64,000 bases of DNA from the NCBI RefSeq assembly GCF_014873535.1, contig NZ_JADBEF010000001.1:4216001-4280000 (forward strand). The letters are read 5' to 3'. The first letter of the stretch is position 1, and each line of letters starts with the position of its first letter. The DNA is from Nonomuraea africana. Its GTDB lineage: Bacteria; Actinomycetota; Actinomycetes; Streptosporangiales; Streptosporangiaceae. The notes below the pieces were generated by a model that saw only the letters and a program-made list of their open reading frames with translations, did not search any database and had not been told where the DNA came from. Positions 24,566 to 33,300 of the stretch are shown here, in pieces. The position numbers and the translations under genes are program-made.

Positions 24566-25942
24566 TCAGCTCCCCTCGGCGTCGGCGACCCAGCTGCCGT
24601 GGAAGCCGAGCGGGACCCGCGCGGGCAGGTGGACCGTGGCGACGGGCTCGCCGGTGAAGTCCTGGGCGGAGAGGATCACCAGGTCCGTCGCGCCCCTGCC
24701 GGGGTCGTTGACGAAGGCCACCACGTAGCCGTCGTCCTCGGCCGCGCCCGCCCGCGCGGCCACGAACACCGGCTCGCCCACCGCCGCGCCCCTGGCGAAC
24801 GTCCTGGTCTCCTGGACGCCGCGGAGCAGGTCGTGCTTGATGAGGGCGTTGCCGAACGCCGCGTCGGGCAGATCCTCCATCTCGGTGTCGCCGGCGAAGA
24901 TGACGTCCAGGTAGTCGTCGGCCGTCGCCGCATAGCCGTACCGGTAGGGCAGCGAGGTCAGCCGCTCGTCGGCGCGGGGGAACTCCTGCGCCCTGTCGTC
25001 GAGCCTGCTCTCGGAGACCTTGCCGGAGGCGAGGTCGAGGGTGAACCTGTCGAGCGTCGGCATGCCGCCCAGGTCGAGCCGCGCGTCGACGAACCGCTTG
25101 GGATAGCGGACGGCGTCGATCACCACCTGGTCGCCGTCGTCGTAGGCGTTGAGCGTGTGGAAGATCCAGCACGGCTCCACCTCCAGCCACCGCACCTCTC
25201 CGCCGTCCTTGGGCAGCAGCCCGATGCGCGCGGGGTGGTCGTCGTTCCAGCTGTACGGCAGCGGCGCCCCCTTGGCCGCGTGGTCCATGCTGAAGGTGAC
25301 GGGCAGGTCGTAGATCACCACGTAGCGCTGGGTCAGGGCCAGGTCGTGCACCATGGGGGCGTCGGCGACCGGGATATCGACGGTCCTGCTGACCCTGCCC
25401 TGCGGGTCGAGCACGACGTGCTGGTGGTGGTCCCAGCCGAAGTAGTAGGCGATGGCGTGCAGCTCGCCGGTGTGCGGGTCGAGCTTGGTGTGCGCGGCGT
25501 ATCCCCCAGGCAGCGTGCCGCCGAAGTCGCACGGCCCCACCGTGTCGAGCTCGTAGGTCAGCTCGTACGGCCTGGCCCCCGCCTCCACGGTGGCGAACGT
25601 GCGGCCCGCGTGCCCGATGACGTGCGTGTTCGCGGCGAGGTCGAAGTCGTCGTGGACGGGCCCCGGCCGCGGCTCCTCGCCGAACCTGCGGGCGGTCGCC
25701 GCGTTGCGCACCCATCTGTTGCGGTACCACTCGGCCCTGCCGTCGCGCAGCCGTACGCCGTGGACCATGCCCTCGCCGAGGAACAGGTGGGCGGCGGAGG
25801 GGTCGTCGAGGTTGAGCGGGTTGGGGCCGTTGCGCAGGTAGCGGCCGTTCAGCTCGGCCGGGATCCGCCCCGTGACGGGCAGGTCGAAGGCGGTGATCTC
25901 CTCCGAGACAGGGGCGAAGCCGCCGCGGTAGGGCGTGGTCAT
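24566..25942 (-). CDS. Carotenoid cleavage oxygenase
   Basis: 458 residues, a full-length retinal-pigment-epithelium RPE65/CCD beta-propeller iron oxygenase. The four iron-binding histidines are expected in AAHTKLDP, MVHDLALT, IFHTLNAYDD and the C-terminal GFHGSWV, all present. The opening NGRYLRNGPNP is also conserved. It should cleave a carotenoid, apocarotenoid or stilbene-type double bond; the substrate is unknown and no carotenoid genes are nearby. The ATG at 25942 overlaps the stop of the TetR gene upstream by four bases, so it is probably controlled by that repressor. Confidence 0.93.
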   Translation of the reverse strand: MTTPYRGGFAPVSEEITAFDLPVTGRIPAELNGRYLRNGPNPLNLDDPSAAHLFLGEGMVHGVRLRDGRAEWYRNRWVRNAATARRFGEEPRPGPVHDDFDLAANTHVIGHAGRTFATVEAGARPYELTYELDTVGPCDFGGTLPGGYAAHTKLDPHTGELHAIAYYFGWDHHQHVVLDPQGRVSRTVDIPVADAPMVHDLALTQRYVVIYDLPVTFSMDHAAKGAPLPYSWNDDHPARIGLLPKDGGEVRWLEVEPCWIFHTLNAYDDGDQVVIDAVRYPKRFVDARLDLGGMPTLDRFTLDLASGKVSESRLDDRAQEFPRADERLTSLPYRYGYAATADDYLDVIFAGDTEMEDLPDAAFGNALIKHDLLRGVQETRTFARGAAVGEPVFVAARAGAAEDDGYVVAFVNDPGRGATDLVILSAQDFTGEPVATVHLPARVPLGFHGSWVADAEGS

Positions 25943-26559
25943 GGGGCTGTCCTCTCGTCGGACGTCAGGAACGCGCTGAGCATGGAGACGCAGAGCAGTC
26001 GGTAACGCCGCTCGGCCTGCTCCTTGGTGAGGTGACCTGCCAGCTCGAGGCTGGTGGCGCCGTGCACGGCCATCCACAGCAGGTCGGCGATCTCCTCCGC
26101 GGTGCCGCCGCGCAGCCGTCCGGCCTCCAGGCAGGCGGAGACGTGGGCGGTGAGGATGTCGAACGCCCGGCGCGCTGCCGCCAGCGCCTCGGGGCTGGGC
26201 ACGAAGCCCGGCAGGGCGCCCTGGAACATCACCCGGTAGTAGTCGGGCTCGTCCAGCGCGTAGGCCCGGTACGCGATGCCGCACTCCATCAGCCTGACCA
26301 GAGGGTCGGGGTCGCCGCCGGCGGCCAGCAGGCGGCGCTCGAACCTGGCGAAGCCCTCCAGCCAGAGCGCCTGCGCCAGGCCCTCCTTGCCGCCGAACAG
26401 CGTGTAGATCACCTTGGTCGAGCAGCCGACGGCGCCGGAGATGCCGCGCACCGTCAGCGCGCGGGCCCCCTCGGTGACCAGCAGATGGGTGGCGGCGTCG
26501 AGGATGGCGGCCCGTACGGCCTGCTGTCCCGCCTGTTGCGCCTGCTGGTAAGCCGTCAT
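25939..26559 (-). CDS. TetR-family repressor, likely of the carotenoid oxygenase operon
   Basis: 206 residues. The N-terminal DNA-binding domain (about 15-62) contains LTVRGISGAVGCSTKVIYTLFGGKEGL, the usual TetR helix-turn-helix. The C-terminal half resembles the WHG/TetR_C_33 type ligand domain (MWMAVHG-like LLWMAVHGATSLEL). It is translationally coupled to the oxygenase. Two short palindromes directly upstream (26565-26577 and 26583-26597) are candidate operators for autorepression and may also control the divergent glycosyltransferase. Confidence 0.88.
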   Translation of the reverse strand: MTAYQQAQQAGQQAVRAAILDAATHLLVTEGARALTVRGISGAVGCSTKVIYTLFGGKEGLAQALWLEGFARFERRLLAAGGDPDPLVRLMECGIAYRAYALDEPDYYRVMFQGALPGFVPSPEALAAARRAFDILTAHVSACLEAGRLRGGTAEEIADLLWMAVHGATSLELAGHLTKEQAERRYRLLCVSMLSAFLTSDERTAP

Positions 26560-26564
26560 AAGAG

Positions 26565-26597
26565 GAAACGCCGTTTCTGTGCGGTAACGCTGTTACC
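26565..26597. promoter_or_regulatory. Two palindromes upstream of the TetR gene, candidate operators
   Basis: GAAACG-C-CGTTTC (26565-26577) is a perfect palindrome around one base, six bases upstream of the TetR start codon. GGTAAC-GCT-GTTACC (26583-26597) is a second perfect one. Both lie in the shared leader between the TetR gene and the glycosyltransferase. Confidence 0.5.
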
Positions 26598-26646
26598 CGC
26601 CTGTCTACGCCGTTCCTGCGCGAGCGTCAAGGGGTAGAACCCGTCA

Positions 26647-27480
26647 ATGAGACAGCCGAGGACGACGACCGTGGTGGCCACGCGGAACAGGCGAGAGGCG
26701 CTGGAACGGACGCTGCCCCTGCACACGGGGCCCGTCATCCTCGTCGACAACGGCTCGACCGACGGCACTCCCGCGTTCGTGCGGGACCGCTTCCCGCACG
26801 TGCGGGTCGTCGACGCGGGCCGCAACCTGGGCTCGCCCGCGCGGAACGTCGGGGTGGAGCTCGCCCAGACGCCCTACGTGGCCTTCGCCGACGACGACTC
26901 CTGGTGGGCCGAGGGCGCGCTCGAGAGGGCGGCCGACGTCCTGGACGCCCATCCACGCCTCGCCGTGCTCGCGGCCAGGGTGCTGGTCGGCCCCGAGGAG
27001 CGCACCGACCCCGTCAGCGTCCTGATGGCCCGCTCCCCGCTGCCCGGCACGGCGGGCCCCGGCGTGCTGGGCTTCCTGGCCTGCGGCGCGGTGGTGCGCA
27101 GGTCGGCGTTTCTCGAGGCGGGCGGCTTCGACGACGTGATCTTCTTCTTCGGCGAGGAGGAGCGCCTGGCGGTGGACCTGGCCGCGCGCGGCTGGGAGCT
27201 GGCCTACGTGGAGGCGGTCGTCGCCCACCACCACCCCGCGCCCTCCCGCGACCCCCAGGCCCGGCTTGCCCTGGCGGCGCGCAACGCGGTGCTCACCGCG
27301 GTGCTGCGCCGCCCGTGGCCGGTGGTCGCGCGCACGGTGCTCCGCGCCGCGGGCAGCGGGCGTCCTGGACTGGCGGGGCTGCGCGCCGCCGTCCTGCGGC
27401 TGCCACGGGCGCTGGCGCGCAGGCGCGAGCTGCCGCGCGAGGTGGAGCAAGCCCGTGAGCTGCTGGAACGCGCGCCGTAG
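26647..27480 (+). CDS. Family 2 glycosyltransferase
   Basis: 277 residues with a GT-A fold. The N-terminal nucleotide-sugar part has VVATRNRREALERTL and VDNGSTDGTPAFV; the metal-binding DxD-type element is FADDDSWW; acceptor region FFFGEEERLAVDLAARGW carries the ED-type catalytic acid. There is no membrane segment. It resembles actinobacterial rhamnosyl/galactofuranosyl-like transferases, but donor and acceptor are unknown. It stands alone and is divergent from the TetR gene with a short shared leader. Confidence 0.88.
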   Translation: MRQPRTTTVVATRNRREALERTLPLHTGPVILVDNGSTDGTPAFVRDRFPHVRVVDAGRNLGSPARNVGVELAQTPYVAFADDDSWWAEGALERAADVLDAHPRLAVLAARVLVGPEERTDPVSVLMARSPLPGTAGPGVLGFLACGAVVRRSAFLEAGGFDDVIFFFGEEERLAVDLAARGWELAYVEAVVAHHHPAPSRDPQARLALAARNAVLTAVLRRPWPVVARTVLRAAGSGRPGLAGLRAAVLRLPRALARRRELPREVEQARELLERAP

Positions 27481-27500
27481 GGGTTAGCTCGAGGGTGGGC

Positions 27501-27713
27501 ATGGGTACGCGAGAGGCCATGAGTAAGACACCGAACCCGATCGAACTGCAGAAGCACCTGTCCGGCGTCGACTACCCGGCCACACGGGACGACCTGGTCA
27601 GGACGGCCAAGGAACAGGGGGCCGACAAGGAGATGATTCAGGCCCTCGAATCCATCCCGGACCGCGAGTACAACGGGCCCAACGCGGTCACGCAGGCCGT
27701 CAGCCAGAGCTGA
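27501..27713 (+). CDS. DUF2795 small protein
   Basis: 70 residues from ATG at 27501 (GAGGG five bases upstream) or 64 from ATG at 27519. The core NPIELQKHLSGVDYPATRDDLVRTAKEQGA plus IPDREYNGPNAVTQAV matches DUF2795, a small helical family common in actinobacteria and usually of unknown function. It sits just after the glycosyltransferase and tail to tail with the decayed oxidoreductase. Confidence 0.8.
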   Translation: MGTREAMSKTPNPIELQKHLSGVDYPATRDDLVRTAKEQGADKEMIQALESIPDREYNGPNAVTQAVSQS

Positions 27714-27715
27714 GC

Positions 27716-28315
27716 TTGAGCAGGGCGGCGGGCACGATCCGCCGCTTGAGCAGCTTGAAGCCGGGGATCGGGCTGCCGCTGACCGGCTCCTTGTACAGGA
27801 CGGCCCAGCGGCCGCCTCGCGCGCCAGCGCCAGGCCCCTGGTCCCGGCGGTCCACAGCGTCGCGACTCAGCCGATCAGCTCACCGCCCGCCAGCTCGACG
27901 GCGTCGGGCAGCACCTTCACCACCTCGGCGTCCTCGCGTACCTCGACGCCGAGGCGGCGCATGGCGCGCTCGGCGTGGGCGCGGGCCTTCGGGCCCATCA
28001 TCGAGCAGGTACTGCCCCTGCTCAGCAGGACGACACGCAGCCCCGGGGTGCGCCTCGGCCAGCTCGGTCGCCGATTCGACGCCGGTCAGCCCGCCGCACG
28101 CGACCACGACCGTGCCCTCCCGCGTCGTGCGCAGGCGCTCGGCCAGCGCCAGCGTGCCCGCGTGGTCGTCGTAGCGGAAGGCGTGCTCGCAGCCGCAGCC
28201 GCTCGGTGAACCTGGGCGACGGGTTGACCAGCGTCACCCTGCCGCCGTGGCGGCGCGACTTCCTCGCCATCCTGATCGCCGCCGCCATCCCGGTGTAACC
28301 GGCTCCTAGAACCAC
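27716..28315 (-). pseudogene. Decayed NDH-2-like FAD/NAD(P) oxidoreductase
   Basis: Pieces of one flavoprotein appear in order in different frames. First, VVLGAGYTGMAAAIRMARKS and VTLVNPSPRFTERL form the FAD-binding N-terminus from a GTG near 28315. A second frame gives CEHAFRYDDHAGTLALAERL and VVACGGLTGVESATELAEAH, the NADH-binding part. A third gives MMGPKARAHAERAMRRLGVE and EVVKVLPDAVELAGG, then LWTAGTRG. About 70 residues are missing after the first piece. The last 100 bases encode KEPVSGSPIPGFKLLKRR in yet another frame, of unclear origin. It cannot make a working enzyme. The gene-free stretch 27714-28364 holds nothing else that I see. Confidence 0.75.
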
Positions 28316-28364
28316 GATTCATGCCAGGAAGACGGATCGAGCGGCTCCCGTTGTGACATCGCCG

Positions 28365-29441
28365 CTAGGGAACCTGCCAGCCGCGTTCGTGGAGCGCCTG
28401 GTTGAGCACGGCCACGGCGTCGGGCTGCACCGACAGCTCCGCCAGGCCGAGCGGCAGGCCGGGGGCGTGCTCGAGGCGCACGTCCTCGACGTTGACCCCG
28501 ACCTCGTCGCAGATCTGGAACAGCCTGGCCAGCTGGCCGGGACGGTCACCGATGATCACCTGCACGACGGCGTAGGCGGCGGCGGGCCCGCCGTGCTTGC
28601 CCGGGATCCTGCCGTGTCCCGCGACACCGCGCTTGAGCAGCTCGGTGACCTCGGGGGCCGCGCTGTCGTCGCCCTCGGCCAGCGCGCGCAGCGCCGTGGC
28701 CGCCTCGGCCAGGTCGCGCGAGACGGCCTCCAGCACGTCGGCCACGGGAGCGGCGTTGCCCGACAGGATGCCGAGCCAGAGGCCGGGGTCTCCGCCCGCG
28801 ATCCGCGTCACGTCGCGCACGCCCTGACCCGCCAGGCCGAGCGCCACGTCGGAGGCGTCAGCCAGGCGCGCGGCCACCGCCGAGGCGGCCACGTGCGGGG
28901 CGTGGGAGACGACGGCGACCGCCCTGTCGTGGTCTTCCGCGGCCACCTCGACCGGGTTGGCGCCGCACAGCTCGATCAGCCGCAGCACCGCCTGCCTGGC
29001 CTCCTCGGTGGCCTCCTCCGTCGGGCACAGCGCCCACGGCCTGCCGAGGAACAGGTCTCCCCTGGCGGCGCCCGGGCCCGCCTTCTCCCTGCCCGCCATG
29101 GGGTGCGAGGCGACGTAGGTGCTCAGGTCGCAGCCCAGCTCGGCCGCCGCGGCGATCGGCCTGGCCTTGACGCTGGCCACATCGGTGTAGAAGCGGGCCG
29201 CGCCGCGCTGCTGCAGGCCGCGCAGCTCGGTGGCCACGTGGTCGGGCGGGACCGCGACGACGGCCAGGTCGACCGGGTCGCCGAGACGCCACTCCTGACC
29301 GGCGCCCATCTCCCTGGCCAGCCGTACGGCGCCCAGGTCGCGGTCGGCGAGCAGCACGGTCACGCCACGCTGGCGCAGCGCGAGACCGATCGACGTGCCG
29401 ACCAGGCCGGTGCCGAGAACGAGAACGGTGTCGAGTTTCAC
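28365..29441 (-). CDS. tyrA: Prephenate dehydrogenase with ACT domain
   Basis: 358 residues. Converts prephenate to 4-hydroxyphenylpyruvate in tyrosine synthesis. The NAD-binding motif is VLGTGLVGTSIG at the N-terminus; the catalytic His lies in ASHPMAGRE (about 113) and VSHAPHVAASA follows. A C-terminal ACT domain (about 285-350, IIGDRPGQLARLFQICDEVG) should bind tyrosine for feedback control. Start overlaps the aroH stop by four bases, linking the two steps that act on chorismate and prephenate. Confidence 0.95.
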   Translation of the reverse strand: MKLDTVLVLGTGLVGTSIGLALRQRGVTVLLADRDLGAVRLAREMGAGQEWRLGDPVDLAVVAVPPDHVATELRGLQQRGAARFYTDVASVKARPIAAAAELGCDLSTYVASHPMAGREKAGPGAARGDLFLGRPWALCPTEEATEEARQAVLRLIELCGANPVEVAAEDHDRAVAVVSHAPHVAASAVAARLADASDVALGLAGQGVRDVTRIAGGDPGLWLGILSGNAAPVADVLEAVSRDLAEAATALRALAEGDDSAAPEVTELLKRGVAGHGRIPGKHGGPAAAYAVVQVIIGDRPGQLARLFQICDEVGVNVEDVRLEHAPGLPLGLAELSVQPDAVAVLNQALHERGWQVP

Positions 29442-29797
29442 TGGGCGATGTCCTGACGTAGCACGGTCGCGCCGCGCAGGTAGACGTGCTGGATCTCGGC
29501 GCGCGGCCGGTCGGTCTCCACGTGCGCCATCAGCCGCACCACCCTCGGCAGCGCGTTCGGCACGTCGATCTCGGTGCAGCAGATCAGTGGCACGTCGTGG
29601 AAGCCGAGCTTGCGCGCGGCCAATGCGGGGAACTCCGCGGTCAGGTCGGGCGTCGCGGTGAACAGCACGCTGATCACCTCGTCGGTGGTCAGCTGGTTGC
29701 GCTCCATGACCGCCGACACCAACTCGGTGGTCCCGCTGATGATCGCGTCGCGGTCATTGGCCTCGACCTGGATCGCCCCGCGGATCGCCCGCACCAT
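29438..29797 (-). CDS. aroH: Chorismate mutase, AroH class
   Basis: 119 residues, the length of the trimeric Bacillus AroH type rather than the helical AroQ type. Characteristic stretches are VRAIRGAIQVE (catalytic Arg), SVLFTATPDLTAEFPA, CCTEIDVPNALPRVVRLM and the C-terminal IQHVYLRGATVLR. It turns chorismate into prephenate, the substrate of the next gene product. About 60 bases separate it from the rluB stop upstream. Confidence 0.95.
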   Translation of the reverse strand: MVRAIRGAIQVEANDRDAIISGTTELVSAVMERNQLTTDEVISVLFTATPDLTAEFPALAARKLGFHDVPLICCTEIDVPNALPRVVRLMAHVETDRPRAEIQHVYLRGATVLRQDIAQ

Positions 29798-29863
29798 GTC
29801 ACATCCCCTTCATATGGTTCGGAGCCCGCGCACGGTGTGCGCGGGCTCCTGCGTGCGGCCAGA

Positions 29864-31987
29864 TTACAGCTTGACCGCCGCGTAGAGGTCGCCGACCTCC
29901 TTGAGGCTGAGCGCCCTGATCGTGCCAGGCTTGGTACGGCCCAGCTTGACCGGGCCGAACTCGATCCTGGCCAGGTCGATCACGCGGTGACCGGACTCCT
30001 CCAGCATGCGCCTGACGATGTGCTTGCGGCCCTCGTGCAGCACGATCTCGACCAGCGCCTGCTGCCCGTGCTCCTGCACGATCTCGAAGTGGTCGGCCTT
30101 GGCCAGGCCGTCCTCGAGCTCGATGCCCTTCTTGAGCCTGCGGCCCAGGTCACGCGGGATCGGCCCTGGCACCTTCGCCCAGTACTTCTTCTGCACGCCG
30201 TAGCTCGGGTGCGTCAGCCTGTTGGCCAGCTCGCCGTCGTTGGTGAGCAGCAGCAGGCCCTCTGTCTCGGTGTCGAGCCTGCCCACGTGGAACAGGCGCG
30301 GGGCCAACTCCTGCACGAAGTCGGCCAGGCACGGACGACCCTGCGGGTCCTCCATCGTCGAGATGACGCCGATGGGCTTGTTCAGCGCGTAGTAGACCAG
30401 GTCGGGAGCGGTCGGGATGCGCTTGCCGTCCACGTGGATGACCTGCGTCGCGGGGTCGACCTTCGCGCCGAACCTCCTGACGACCTGACCGTTCACGGTG
30501 ACGCGGCCGTCGCCGATCATCTCCTCGCACGCGCGCCTGCTGGCCACGCCCGCCTGGGCGAGCACCTTCTGCAGCCGCACGCCGCCCGGCACCTCGGTGG
30601 TGTCGCGCTCGTCGGTGTAGCCCTCGGGGTAGAAGTCGCGGTCGCGCACGGGCTGGCGGGCGGTCTTGAAGACGTTCTTCTTGCCCTTGGCGCCGCCGCC
30701 GATCGTCTGCGTCCTGCCGGTACGGCCCGGCTCGTCGCGCCTGGACGCGGGACGGCCGATCGTCTGGGGCTCCTCGCGCCTGCCGTAACGGGCCCTGGAC
30801 CCGTCATCACGCCGGCCACCCCGACCGGCCCTCAGCGCACCGCGCTCGTCACGCGAGCCGCTTTCACGGAAGCCGCTTTCACGCGAGCCGCCTTCACGCG
30901 AGCCGCCTTCACGGAAGCCGCCTTCACGCGAGCCGCCGAACCCGCGCCGGTCGTCGCCGGCGCCGCGGAACCCGCGCTCGTCCCTGGAACCGCCGCGCTC
31001 ATCCCTGGAGCCCGGGCGGTCGTCACGGAAGCCCCGGCTGTCGCCGTAGCCGCCGCGCTCCTGGCGCGCGCCACCGAAGTCACGCCGCTCACGGAACCCG
31101 CCGCGCTCACCGGCGCCGCGCTCGTTACCGCCGCGCTCGTTACCGCCGCGCTCGTTACCGCCACGGTCGCTCGTGCCACGGTAGCCGCCGCGCTCGTCGC
31201 CGCCCCTGCCGTAACCACCGCGCTCGCCCCGGAAACCACCCTGGCCCCCGCGCTCGCCCTGGTAGCCGCCGCGCTCCGAACGGAAGCCGCCGCCCTGACC
31301 GCCGCGCTCCGCGCCACCGCGATCCGCGCGGAAACCACCCTGGCCCCCGCGATTCTCTCGGAAACCACCGCCTTGGCCGCCGCGCTCCGAACGGAAGCCA
31401 CCGCCCTGACCGCCGCGCTCCGCGCCACCGCGATCCGCGCGGAAACCACCCTGGCCGCCGCGATCCTCACGGAAGCCGCCGCGCTCTGCGCCGCCGCGGT
31501 CTCCGCGGAAGCCGCCCTGTCCGCCGCGGTCGTCGCGGCCGGGGCCTGCGGGGCTGCCGTACCTGGCGCGCGCCCCACCGCGGTCCGCGCGCAGCGAGTC
31601 ACGGCCGGAGCCGAAGTCGCCTCTGCTGTCGTCGCGGCGGGCGCCACCACGGAAGTCGTCCCGGCGAGCACCGCCGCCGGACCCCTCCCTGCGCGCGCCG
31701 CCACTGAAGTCATCCCGGCGGGAAGCCCCACCGAAGTCGTCACGGCGGGAGGTCCCACCGAAGTCGTCACGGCGGGAAGCCCCGCCGGTGTCGTCGCGGC
31801 GGGGTGCGCCGCCGAAGTCGTCGCGACGGGGTCCGCCGCGGTTGTCGTCGCGACGGGAGTCGCGCCTGTCGTCGGAGCGGAAGGCGGGACGCCCGCTCGC
31901 GCCGCTCCTGGAGTTGCCACCCCGGGAACCGCCGGTGCGTCCACGACCGCGTCCATCACCGGACGGGGTGCTGCGCCTGTTGATCAC
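29864..31987 (-). CDS. rluB: 23S rRNA pseudouridine synthase RluB with giant RGG-type N-terminal extension
   Basis: 707 residues. The last 240 are a normal RluB/RsuA enzyme: an S4 RNA-binding domain (VRLQKVLAQAGVASRRACEE) and a catalytic domain with the nucleophile Asp in GRLDTETEGLLLLTNDG. The first 465 or so are low complexity, made of RDDFGGxxR, FRxDRGGxxRG and GGNER repeats, very rich in Arg, Gly and Asp; they should be disordered and bind RNA. The GTG start at 31987 overlaps the scpB stop (GTGA). Normal relatives are about 250-400 residues. The purely repetitive DNA makes the exact repeat number prone to assembly error. Confidence 0.93.
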   Translation of the reverse strand: MINRRSTPSGDGRGRGRTGGSRGGNSRSGASGRPAFRSDDRRDSRRDDNRGGPRRDDFGGAPRRDDTGGASRRDDFGGTSRRDDFGGASRRDDFSGGARREGSGGGARRDDFRGGARRDDSRGDFGSGRDSLRADRGGARARYGSPAGPGRDDRGGQGGFRGDRGGAERGGFREDRGGQGGFRADRGGAERGGQGGGFRSERGGQGGGFRENRGGQGGFRADRGGAERGGQGGGFRSERGGYQGERGGQGGFRGERGGYGRGGDERGGYRGTSDRGGNERGGNERGGNERGAGERGGFRERRDFGGARQERGGYGDSRGFRDDRPGSRDERGGSRDERGFRGAGDDRRGFGGSREGGFREGGSREGGSRESGFRESGSRDERGALRAGRGGRRDDGSRARYGRREEPQTIGRPASRRDEPGRTGRTQTIGGGAKGKKNVFKTARQPVRDRDFYPEGYTDERDTTEVPGGVRLQKVLAQAGVASRRACEEMIGDGRVTVNGQVVRRFGAKVDPATQVIHVDGKRIPTAPDLVYYALNKPIGVISTMEDPQGRPCLADFVQELAPRLFHVGRLDTETEGLLLLTNDGELANRLTHPSYGVQKKYWAKVPGPIPRDLGRRLKKGIELEDGLAKADHFEIVQEHGQQALVEIVLHEGRKHIVRRMLEESGHRVIDLARIEFGPVKLGRTKPGTIRALSLKEVGDLYAAVKL

Positions 31988-33300
31988 TTCGTTGTCTCCT
32001 CAAGGTTTTCCACGTCGTCGGGCAGGAAGGGCGCGAGCTCAGGTAGCTCGTCGATGCTCTTCAGGCCCAGTCGCTCCAAGAAGTAGGAGCTTGTCCGGTA
32101 GAGCACTGCCTGGCTCTCCGGATCGGTGCCGGCCTCTTCGACCAGCCCCCTGGCGACCAGCGTCCGCATGACGCCGTCGCTGTTGACGCCGCGCACGGCG
32201 GCGACTCGGGCGCGGCTCACCGGTTGCCGGTAGGCCACGACCGCGAGGGTCTCCAGCGCGGCCTGGGTCAACCGTGCCTGCTGGCCGTCGCGGACGAACC
32301 GCTCGACCAGCTGGGCGCAGTCGGCGCGCGTGTAGAACCGCCAGCCGCCTGCCACCTCTCTCAAGTCGAAACCCCGCCCGGCGTCGGAGTATTCCGCCGA
32401 CAGCGCGCGGAGCGCCGTCTCGATCTCGTGCGTGGGACGTTCGAGCACCTGGGCGAGCGTCATCGCGGCCACGGGCTCGTCGACGACGATCAGGATCGCC
32501 TCCAGCGCCGCCCGCAACTCGGGGCCCTGCTCGGTCTGCACCGCATCGTCGGAGGGTGCCACGTCGGAACCGGCCATCTCCTCTGGACGACCGGCGGCCG
32601 CCCCCTTGCCGTCCCAGGAGAAACCCCCCAGCACGGCGGACCCAGCCCCATGGCCGTCGCCGGAGAGAGACGGAGTGCCGTCGAAGGGGGTCGCAGCCCG
32701 CCCGGAGACCGGGATCTCGAGATCCGACTCCCCGGGATCCGAAACACCGGGGAGTGAGACATCGGGGACCGTCACACCGGGGACCGTGACATCGCGGACC
32801 GTCACACCGGGGACCGTGACGCCGGGCACCGAGACACCAGCAGCCGAGACACCCTCAGGATCCTCAGGCATGAGGCTTGCCGTCTCGGAGGTGTGGGCGG
32901 CCTCAGGGCTCTGAGCGATGTTAGGAGCTAAGGCGCCCTCAGGGGCCCAGGCGCCCTCGGAGGTCCGGGCGGCATCGGGACTCTCACCAACCTCGACGCG
33001 AGGAGCGGCCTCGGGAGCCGGAGGGGCCTCGACATGCGGGTCCCCCTCAGGGGCCCACGTGGCCTCGGGGTCGTCGGCGGACTCAGGGGCCGGGGTGGTG
33101 GGGGTCGCGTGCTCCTGTGGCCGGGGGGTCGACGGGCCGGCTTCCCCCGGGCGGTCGTCGTCCTTCGAAGGCGGGCCGCCGAAGATGGCCGAGCCGGGCA
33201 GGCGGGCCCAGGCGGGTACGTTCTCCTCCGCCGAGCCACCCTCCTCCCCCGCCAGACGCTCGGACGGCGACGGGTCCCTGGGAGACGGGAACTCACTCAT
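31984..33300 (-). CDS. scpB: Segregation and condensation protein ScpB with long acidic N-terminal extension
   Basis: 438 residues. The C-terminal 200 or so form the two winged-helix domains of ScpB (LRAALEAILIVVDEPVAAMT to LGLKSIDELPELAPFLPDD), the kleisin-binding subunit of the SMC complex. The preceding 235 residues are an acidic, Pro/Glu/Ala-rich tail with a block of tandem VTVPGV/VTVRDV/VSLPGV pentad repeats around residues 147-180; they should be disordered. ScpB is usually about 200 residues. ATG at 33300 overlaps scpA by eight bases. Confidence 0.93.
   Translation of the reverse strand: MSEFPSPRDPSPSERLAGEEGGSAEENVPAWARLPGSAIFGGPPSKDDDRPGEAGPSTPRPQEHATPTTPAPESADDPEATWAPEGDPHVEAPPAPEAAPRVEVGESPDAARTSEGAWAPEGALAPNIAQSPEAAHTSETASLMPEDPEGVSAAGVSVPGVTVPGVTVRDVTVPGVTVPDVSLPGVSDPGESDLEIPVSGRAATPFDGTPSLSGDGHGAGSAVLGGFSWDGKGAAAGRPEEMAGSDVAPSDDAVQTEQGPELRAALEAILIVVDEPVAAMTLAQVLERPTHEIETALRALSAEYSDAGRGFDLREVAGGWRFYTRADCAQLVERFVRDGQQARLTQAALETLAVVAYRQPVSRARVAAVRGVNSDGVMRTLVARGLVEEAGTDPESQAVLYRTSSYFLERLGLKSIDELPELAPFLPDDVENLEETTK

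Noticed and set aside
29486..32086. An 866-codon open frame on the plus strand opposite rluB, full of TEAAFTRAAF-like repeats
   Set aside because: It is the antisense of the RGG-coding DNA and simply mirrors the GC-rich codon pattern. The minus strand carries a conserved enzyme with the right start and operon context.
32750..32850. Short direct repeats (ACCGTCACACCGGGG-like) as a regulatory or CRISPR-like array
   Set aside because: They lie inside scpB, keep the frame and encode the VTVPGV peptide repeat, so they are coding repeats.
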